From positions 1-64,000 of the forward strand of contig JACEVL010000766.1 in NCBI GenBank assembly GCA_020284085.1: DNA of 64,000 bases, in the 5' to 3' direction. The position numbers and the translations under genes were made by a program. The notes under the pieces were generated by a model that ran no database searches, was not told the origin of the DNA, and was given only the letters and a program-made list of their open reading frames with translations. Below, one piece after another: positions 56,991 to 64,000 of this stretch. Numbering within the stretch: the first letter of the stretch is position 1; each line of letters begins with the position of its first letter. Source of the DNA: Aporrectodea caliginosa (taxonomy: Eukaryota > Annelida > Clitellata > Crassiclitellata > Lumbricidae).

Positions 56991-58070
56991 GTTTAAAAAC
57001 GCTGTGTCATAACAAAGATGAATAACGTCGCCCTCCTCCTGTACCTATGCTTAGGACTGGCAAAATCCCATAACGAAGTTGGAGTTAATTTGGATGGAAA
57101 GCAAACTTATGGCATCAAAAACCGTTGCAAAAAGAAAATAGGAAAAGGTTACGAAACTTTTAGCGACATCTTGTGTGCTGGACTGTTAATCTAGATGTAT
57201 GGGTTTCTGCTTCAGTTGCACTTCTAGCCAAATCAGCTGCAATGAGTACACCGACTGAACACTGTCGGTGGGAAGATGAGACGGCCAGCAAGAGGGCTGG
57301 CCATCCGTCGTTATACCACGCGGTTAAGAAAATGAAGTGGTTTATGCTTCAATGACTGCATCTGAAAATATGGTTAGCAACTTTGCTGTTTAACGACACT
57401 GTGTACTCATAACAAAGACGATTAACGTCACCCTCCTCCTTGTTCATGCTTGGGACTGGCACTACTATAGTAGGGCAGTGGCGAGTTCAAAATGTCCATT
57501 TTCAGTCTACTTATTTGTGATAATAATTATCAGCGTCATATTTAAGTAGTCTGATGCACCCTTGCGCTCCATGTTGTGACCTCTTAATTAATTATTAGTA
57601 ACATCTTACGGTTGCAAAGTCTACTAGCGACCTGTCCACCTGGCAACCATTGCGATTGCCATATATCTATAAATCAATAGTCAGCGTTTTAAAGGTGTCT
57701 AAAATTATATTTGTTTGTCTGTTTCAGGACATCTTACGGCAGGCGGGGCTTTAAAGATCGCAAGCGATTAAACGCAATTCATGAATATAATTTTAAAATG
57801 AAGGTGAATGTCTAAGTACATGTCTGAGACTGTTTGCATATGTATTGATATAGCTATGCATCTGTCTGTCTGTCTATTCGTCTATCTTTCCAACTATTAT
57901 ATCTATCCATTTGAATTATATAGGGCAAAATTTTGCTCCCTCTCTGCTTCATCTCCCCTCCCCTCCGACCTTCTTCCGCCTAATGACGCTCTATCATTGA
58001 AAACATGAATAGAGTTGACTTCCTCATTTATAGGGGTTAAGTACTGGAACCACCCGGAAACGACTCTCGC
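56990..58070 (+). repeat. R-long repeat, copy 4
   Basis: Matches copy 1 from 40690 to 42245: M1 (57000), 'cactgtcggtgggaagatgagacggcc' (57255), M1 (57390), 'cattttaaaggtgtct', 'aaaatgaaggtgaatgtctaag' (57795) and a degraded M1 (57990-58060). Several hundred bases around the middle are missing compared with copy 1. Confidence 0.75.
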
Positions 58071-58217
58071 AGAGTTTCTAAGTCCATTTTAACTAGTTTT
58101 GAGATAAAGCGAACATTTCTGTTACCGTGTCTGATTTAGCTTTGCATTTCGATTCGCATTAACGTGCATTAACATCACCCGCAATTCAACAACTATGATT
58201 GTTTGTGTTTTGGACTG

Positions 58218-58300
58218 TTTAACGACTAGCTGTATGGTAACAAAGACCCTTAGCGTCGCCCTCCTCCTTTCTCCAGACTTGGGACTGGCACTGAGACTGG
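58218..58300 (-). repeat. M1 module, minus strand
   Basis: TTTAACGACTAGCTGTATGG, CGTCGCCCTCCTCCTTTCTC and GGGACTGGCACTGAG. A short unique stretch (58330-58490) and another R-long-like piece follow (58540-58690, 'gcgttttagaggtgtct'). Confidence 0.75.
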
Positions 58301-58802
58301 CACAAAGCACGGAGGTGCAATGCACGAACGTTCAGTGGCGGAGGTAACTTTGCCCTTGCGTACTTGGTCACCGATCCTCGTCTCCGCTTGGCCAGGAGTC
58401 AGACCGGGCTGAAGCTCATCTTCCCTGGCTGGCCAGATGTCAGGATCGGCTGAAGCCCCTCGCCACGTCAAGGCGTACGCATCGGACATCAACTATGATT
58501 GACTTTCATAGGCCTATATAAGTAAAACGAAAGCGTTTTAGAGGTGTCTATAAATCCCTGGGCATTATATGAATTGCGTCAAACGTTTAACTACACCAGA
58601 TTCTTACGACAGCATAAAAATCGCATATCTCCGCCCTTCTGTCTGTTTGACTGTACGTCTGTCTGTCTGCCTTTCTTTCTAACTTAGATAGTAGCATTCC
58701 CTCATTATTGCAAATATGAGAAATCGATTTACTAACCTTAAAATTATTACATTCGACACTTCATTTGTTACTGTAGCTGACATTATACATTTTGTGTGTG
58801 CT

Positions 58803-58825
58803 ATGGCGGCCATATTGGCCGCCAT
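58803..58825. repeat. Perfect palindrome, 10-bp arms
   Basis: ATGGCGGCCA, loop TAT, TGGCCGCCAT. G/C-rich in an A/T-rich surrounding of no recognised function (58700-59240). Confidence 0.85.
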
Positions 58826-59244
58826 CTTGGAAAGTAACACTCGCACACTTTTGACATTACAAGAAATCGATTCGATGACCTTGAAAATATTTAATTAGAC
58901 ACCATAATTGTTAAGGTAGCTTACCTGTGAGCTGAGATATTAAAAATTTTGATGTGGTACAAAATTACTTTTTTGGACCTCGACGTATCGTAAAATGTTT
59001 GGTCCTGCGAAGGTTAAAAGTGGAATCCAGAGTTGAACAGCATCTCTCTTGACAACGCAGACCGATAACGTCGGCAAAAACTGAGTTTAGCATCATATAG
59101 CCTTAAATTGCGTAGCACATCAATTGCAAAATCAATTGTTTAGCGACATCTTGTGGCTGACCCTCCATGACGTCACTCTCACCTATCTTATTTTAGGATT
59201 GGTTTTTGAGCTCGGCTTATCGATTTAGGTATGTACGGTTAGTT

Positions 59245-59490
59245 TCCGTTTAATGACCCCGTGTCAAAACAAAGTTGATTAGCGCCGCCCTCTCCTTCAT
59301 CCAGGCTTCAGACTGGCACCACCCGAAATGATTGTGGCGGCGATACCACTGGTTGGTTACCATCAGTTTAACGAGATATATATGGCACCGTTCCTTTGGC
59401 ATGGTAGTAGTTTCAATTTAACGACACTGTGTGATACCAAAGCATCATTACTATCGCCCTCCTCCTTTATCTCGGCTTGAGACTGGCACT
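59245..59490 (-). repeat. Two minus M1 modules
   Basis: M1 at 59245-59325 and 59408-59490. Each runs from TTTAATGACCCCGTGTC or TTTAACGACACTGTGTG to GACTGGCAC. Confidence 0.75.
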
Positions 59491-59599
59491 GCAAACTACC
59501 TATAAGTAATACTGCTATGGCGTAGACTCACAATTTCACAATACATATAGCAGAAAGAAGCATTGTAACAAAAGCGTTGAAATTTGAAATCGTATCTCA

Positions 59600-60120
59600 T
59601 CTAGTAATTTTTTTAATGATAATATCCTGCATTGAGGTCGATAGGATTATAAGCTTATAAAGTTTCACGTAGAACATCAAGTGTTTCCAATACGCGATGA
59701 CTATTAAGTTAAGAAAAAAATGACATTGTTGGAATTGTTTAACGGCAGCTTATGACAACATAGGCCGTTGCCGCCGACAAAGATTATTTTTTTGGCATAT
59801 TACATTGCAAAGTATAAATAACGTTGTGGAATGTGTTTCAAAGGTGTGTAATAAGAGCATTTTCTATTATAATAATGCGACGGTAACTGCTGATCATAAT
59901 ATGATCTAAAACTTGGTATGACATTTTCATTCTCAGAATGCAGTTTTTAATGGTTGTATATGACCAGCTGGTCATAAACACTCTCGTATAAAATAGTTAT
60001 TGTCCATAAACAACGTATATCGCTTCATTTCGAAAAGGTATTTTGTGAAGTCTGCATTCAATAATTGCCATAGGCCTATTACGTGAAATCCTAAATATGC
60101 CAACACTAGACTAACTGCTT
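59600..60120 (+). repeat. R-long repeat, copy 5, containing M5 at 59738-59806
   Basis: Co-linear with 51640-52060. M5 (TTTAACGGCAGCTTATG to GGCATATTACA) lies between 'gttggaattg' and 'aaagtataaataac'. Copy 3 has only an A/T-rich 30-base stretch in that place. Confidence 0.7.
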
Positions 60121-60239
60121 AGTTGCTTGTGTTGAGGTCTTCAAATTTACGGATCAGAAGTTTATAAATTGTATAGATTCCTTGAATTTCACCGTAGAAG
60201 GCAAAGGTTTCTGATACGCAATGTAGAAGGCAATTATCC

Positions 60240-60474
60240 CAATGGGGGACTCTGTGAGCAGTTCCTTTAAGCGGCGATAGGCGTCGCCAGTATGTGATGT
60301 GGTCAAACTTTAGACAACTTTAGCGTAAATAAACTATAGACATCATATATTAAATGTAAGATGTATATGAAATAAACCTACCGCACAACAGAGCACACAT
60401 TTTACCTAGAGTAGCCAAACTATATCCCATCCTGGCGCCACCTATAGCAGCCATTTTTACAGAGTCCCCCATTG
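60240..60474. mobile_element. Small MITE, 235 bp
   Basis: CAATGGGGGACTCTGTGA at the left faces TTACAGAGTCCCCCATTG at the right: 17 of 18 terminal bases match. No coding capacity and no clear target duplication, so no superfamily is assigned. Confidence 0.7.
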
Positions 60475-61200
60475 CAAAGTAGTAACACGTTTCAATTCTT
60501 TTGATCGATGCTCTACCATAAGTCGTTCAATGAATCGGTTATATATTATTATATATCCTGATGATATATATATATATATCCTGATGGATTGTAATGTAAA
60601 GTAAGGTTGATGTAAACGGACGAACCGGCAGTCGCCAGATGTCGATGAACATCGACGCTTTTATATGAATTACGAAACTCAAATTATGCACACTTAATAA
60701 CACGCTCAATCATGTGTAATAATCGCAATTTTATGATAAAGGGTCATTTCAATGTCGTTAAACAAGGAATCTTAATGGCTTTTTATCTTTCTGTTTTCAC
60801 ACCTTTAAATGGTGTCATTCGGTCGATATAAATTCCCTGTTTTCGTGAAGTAATTTTGAGCTGTAATATGCCAAAAATAATCTTTATCGGCGGCAACGGC
60901 CTATGTTGTCATAAGCTGCCGTTAAACTCTGGATCCAGTTATGCATCTCGAATTGTTCTCAATAGGTCATCGCTGTCATAATTATGACGATAATAAACAT
61001 TGGAATAAAATAAATAAAGTAAATAAAGGATAACTGTAAACAACAGCGAATGATATATAAGCTCGAATTAGACACAGTTAATAAGATGAATCGTTCTATT
61101 ATAATAACCATCGCCTGCGTAATTTAGTGTTTTTGTTTTTCTATCAAGACCTATGTTTCTTCGTTACTGTCTGAGTTTCTATGTTTTCTGGTAAAAATGT
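60475..61200. repeat. M5 (minus, 60863-60952) in unassigned sequence
   Basis: M5 in reverse: GAGCTGTAATATGCCAAAAA through CGGCAACGGCC to AACTCTGGATCC. Nearby are M2-like 'gtaaggttgatgtaaacgg' (60600) and a short (TA)n at about 60562-60580. No gene. Confidence 0.6.
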
Positions 61201-61209
61201 CTGTTTTTC

Positions 61210-61470
61210 ATGGATGTGTATAAAGAGTTTTCCTCTCAAATGCATCTAGAGAAAACAAACAGACTACATTTCGACACTGTAGCCAACAGACTGATTGCAA
61301 ATGAAGCAACGAAATATCAAGGCGCTTGCTGTTACATGTGGGAACCTACTAAATCTGTAATTGAAGAGGTGATAAAAGGTCGATGTCGTAAACGTTACTC
61401 GGAGAAACTGGAAAAGTATGAGCAGAAAGAAGTTGAAGTTGTCAGTTTCAGTGACGATGCATCTTGCTAA
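61210..61470 (+). CDS. Hypothetical ORF, 86 codons, unrecognised
   Basis: ATG at 61210, stop TAA at 61468. The protein is hydrophilic: HLEKTNRLHFDTVANRL, then WEPTKSVIEEVIKG and a lysine/glutamate-rich KRYSEKLEKYEQKEVEVV end that could form a short helix. No family recognised. Its last 32 coding bases are repeated exactly at 61582-61613, just before a LINE fragment. It could be an exon, a remnant of a transposon gene or chance; composition looks more gene-like than the surroundings. Confidence 0.3.
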   Translation: MDVYKEFSSQMHLEKTNRLHFDTVANRLIANEATKYQGACCYMWEPTKSVIEEVIKGRCRKRYSEKLEKYEQKEVEVVSFSDDASC

Positions 61471-61614
61471 CCGTTGGATTGATGCCACGCATAATTGCAG
61501 CAATAATATTTGTGACAGGTGTGTGTTTTTGATTTATGGCGATTTAATTTATATAGTAGACGCGTAGAACTCCGGAGTTGAAGTTGAAGTTGTCAGTTTC
61601 AGTGACGATGCATT

Positions 61615-62160
61615 TATATATTCCCCTCGATGGCCTTGAGGGCCATGGTCTCACATGGTCTCACGCGGGAGGCATTGAACGTAGTCGCTGAAGCAACAAC
61701 AATATCACGACTACTGTATGCTGCCCCAGCATGGTGGGGTTACGTGACGGCAGCAGACCGCCAACGACTGGAACGGATCTGGTCCAAAACAGCTCGATTG
61801 GGATATATTTGTGAAGGAGGTGCCACAATGGAGATGCGGGTTGGTTTAGCAGAGGACCGTCTCCTCAAGGCCATCGAGGGGAATCGAGACCATGTCTTGC
61901 GACGGCTGTTCCCGTCTCCGACCCAATACCATTATGACCTCCGCCCGCGAGCCCATGGTTTTGAACTGCCCTGTAAGGACGATAAGAACTTTATACCAAG
62001 GGCTTTATATAAGTATATTAATCATCTAAGCCAACAACAAATTTAAAACAAGACACTCTAAACACTTTAATTAAATCTCTCTTTTATTTTATTTTCAAAT
62101 GTAACTGTAAGCTACGATGCGGTTTGTCATCTGGTGTGTCAATAAAACGAATATCATCAT
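61615..62160 (+). mobile_element. LINE related to LINE-Z: C-terminal end
   Basis: The plus frame from about 61630 to 62046 reads MALRAMVSHGLTREALNVV, LYAAPAWWGYVTAADRQRL and FELPCKDDKNFIPRAL. It aligns with the end of LINE-Z (LVAHGLSG, LYAAPAWWGFAGQQEKNRL, DRFIPQADNLSRR) at clear but lower similarity, so it is a sister family. No stop interrupts it. The 3' UTR ends AATAAAACGAATATCATCATC, i.e. an (ATC)n tail, unlike LINE-Z's (TTAC)n. 5'-truncated. Confidence 0.85.
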
Positions 62161-62496
62161 CAGTTTCATTAGTAATTTGAGCTAATATCTACGTATTAAA
62201 TAAAATAAAACGTGTATAGGTTTTTCTAGGTAGTTTCAGGGAAAGGTATAGGTTTTTTCCTAAAATTTAATGTTGAAACAGTAGTGAAAGGTTTCCAGTT
62301 GAAGTCCTCTGTCTTGAGGATGTCACAAGATGTCGCGAAACGTTGGATTCTAGTAAACTCAATAAACTGAAAATACATACCTTTAATTATGTACCTTCGT
62401 CTACTATATAAATTTGTCACGCGCGTTGAATTGTAGCATTTCCAAATCGCTGAAACAAACAAAAAGTTACTTTCTTAACTCCAGCTTATTATAATA
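62161..62496. other. No gene recognised
   Basis: A/T-rich flank between the LINE and the MITE, with an M3-like 'gatgtcgcgaaacgttgg' at 62328. Confidence 0.35.
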
Positions 62497-63468
62497 TTAA
62501 CCCTAGGGCTACCAAGCTTTTTTTGTAACACGGACTACCAAAGGGGGTGGTTACCAACCCCTGGATTTCGTGTTTGGTTTTACATATCATAACTTGTAAT
62601 ACAGCATTGGATTCAGCATTCATTTCTGCACAGAATGGTATATTTAGTTGTACATTATGTGAATGCACCTCGAAATTACATCACTTTTAACAACGGACCC
62701 ATTAATTAGCAATATTGTATATTATTGCGTACATTTTGTACTTTTTGGATAAACAAATATAAGATTATGTGTGTTTTGAAACTAATCTATGTATAAAAGA
62801 TACACAAAATCATCCCTACACATGTTTATATAGTATAAATGTACATCCATACATATATATCCATACATATATATCGGTTTACGTTATAACGCTGTATTCA
62901 GCCATTTTCACACAGATTACGCGTATTATTATTTATTTTGATCACTTCCGGTATTCACAAGACAAAGATGTAGGTATGCAAATGAAGCCCTTCATTCCCT
63001 CTAAAGAATGGTATCTTTGTTTCTCTTCCAGGAAGACAAATGAATACGCTACATACAAAAAACTAAGGGGGAGTCCTTCCATTCAGCCATTTTTCACGCA
63101 TGTTACGCGTATTATAATTTATTTTGAGCACTTCCGGTTGTCTCAGGTCAACTCAGTGACCATGGAAATGTAGCCCCACATTCCCTCTATAGAATGGTAT
63201 AATTTGTGTCTCTTAATATTAAATGACGGATAAGATATAGTCGAAAATCTAGGGGGTGGTATCCACCCCCCTCTGGTACCTCGGGTATATTGGGTATAAC
63301 TTTTGAACGGTGTGAGATATCATCTCACATTTTACCTCAAAACGTGTGCAAATGAACCCCTACAGCTACATAAAAGGTCAAATTTTTATTCCATACGGAA
63401 AAAGTTTGAAATGGAAAAAACCTAGGGGGGGGGTGGCAACCACCCCCCCTTGGTAGCCCGAGGGTTAA
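62497..63468. mobile_element. piggyBac-like MITE, inverted copy (972 bp with TTAA)
   Basis: TTAA at 62497-62500 and 63465-63468, same termini as 52403-53359 but in the opposite orientation. The two copies align end to end, including the two 180-bp internal units. Differences are scattered substitutions and small indels in the G/C runs. No transposase. Confidence 0.92.
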
Positions 63469-63472
63469 GTTA

Positions 63473-63656
63473 GAAAGTATGTAAGAAAGTAAGTATATTC
63501 TTTATTAAACCAATTTCATATCCGCACTTTGGTGTACAAACATTTATACATATTATAAAATTCTTATTTTAAAAATCTACGTGTGAGATTGTCCGCTTGT
63601 AGAATAAAACGGTCATGCAATCTCGCTCGCAGGGAGTAGGGGAGCGGCTTTTTGCC
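63473..63656 (-). mobile_element. LINE-Z solo 3' end
   Basis: (AAGT) tail, TTCTTTATTAAACCAATT, CCGCACTTTGGTGTACA, GATTGTCCGCTTGTAGAATA and GGGGAGCGGCTTTTTG match 46830-46995. It breaks off at 63656 into 'ccgttaaactgtggatcc', which is the end of an M5 module. It lies 5 bp from the MITE. Confidence 0.88.
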
Positions 63657-64000
63657 GTTAAACTGTGGATCCATTCAATCGGTCAGCAGCGGAGGGTTCC
63701 ATCAGAGGCGTCATTGTCTCTGGCAGCCGCAAGATGTCGTTAAATAATGAAAAAAGTAATCCACGTTTAGCTAAATATCTTTGTAATGACACTTCGTCGT
63801 TAAACAGCAACCAACCAGATTTAGAAGAAGAGAAAAAATGAAAATGCAAATTGATTCTAAAGAAACCAACAGCAATAGCAGCCATGATACGTCGTTAAAC
63901 AGCGTCTTCATAAGGACATAGCCTCGTTAAACAGTATACAACCAAATTTAGAATAGAGAAAATGAAATTACAAATTAAAATTAAAGACATCAACAGCAAT
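63657..64000 (+). repeat. M5 edge and tandem M6-type units, to window end
   Basis: CCGTTAAACTGTGGATCC (reverse M5 edge), then two units at about 63797-63883 and 63922-64000 that share CGTTAAACAG, AACCA(G/A)ATTTAGAA, AAATGAAA and CAACAGCAAT. The same unit occurs at 50070-50180. It continues beyond the window. Confidence 0.65.

Overview
The window is animal nuclear DNA, probably from a marine invertebrate. The reasons are GT-AG introns, a metazoan MLK/DLK-type kinase gene, several LINE lineages, tRNA-derived SINEs, cut-and-paste DNA transposons and many microsatellites. I cannot name the species. Real coding DNA is sparse and most of the 64 kb is repeats.

Layout. 1-733 is a 20-bp minisatellite running off the left edge. 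736-10763 is built from a dispersed family of short modules, called M1-M4 here. It is cut by a MITE, a Helitron-like element, SINEs and a retrotransposon 3' end. 8770-10763 is one copy of a duplication whose partner is 33130-34745; both carry a conserved last exon of an unrecognised gene on the minus strand. 10855-18960 holds decayed LINE ends and a hAT-like element with an intact 8-bp target duplication (14180-14993). 19136-29882 is the only complete gene I can build: nine exons, 469 codons, reading phase kept across every junction. It encodes an MLK/DLK-like (TKL group) kinase with DFD in place of DFG. Its introns hold a LINE and a long-TIR MITE. 30280-38350 has LINE scraps, three SINE families and the last two exons of the minus-strand gene. 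38840-60120 is dominated by at least five copies of a long composite repeat (R-long), interrupted by dated insertions. 60240-64000 has a small MITE, LINE ends and a piggyBac-like MITE.

How the parts relate. The mobile elements form linked sets. LINE-L copies and the tRNA-derived SINEs share a 3' hairpin tail, so the SINEs probably use LINE-L's reverse transcriptase. Several long microsatellites are overgrown retrotransposon tails. Because the repeats exist as paralogous copies, many insertions have an empty-site copy in the same window, which fixes their ends to within a base or two. Two hAT-like, three piggyBac-like (TTAA) and one Helitron-like element are resolved this way or by target duplications. 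No rRNA gene, true tRNA gene or CRISPR array was seen.
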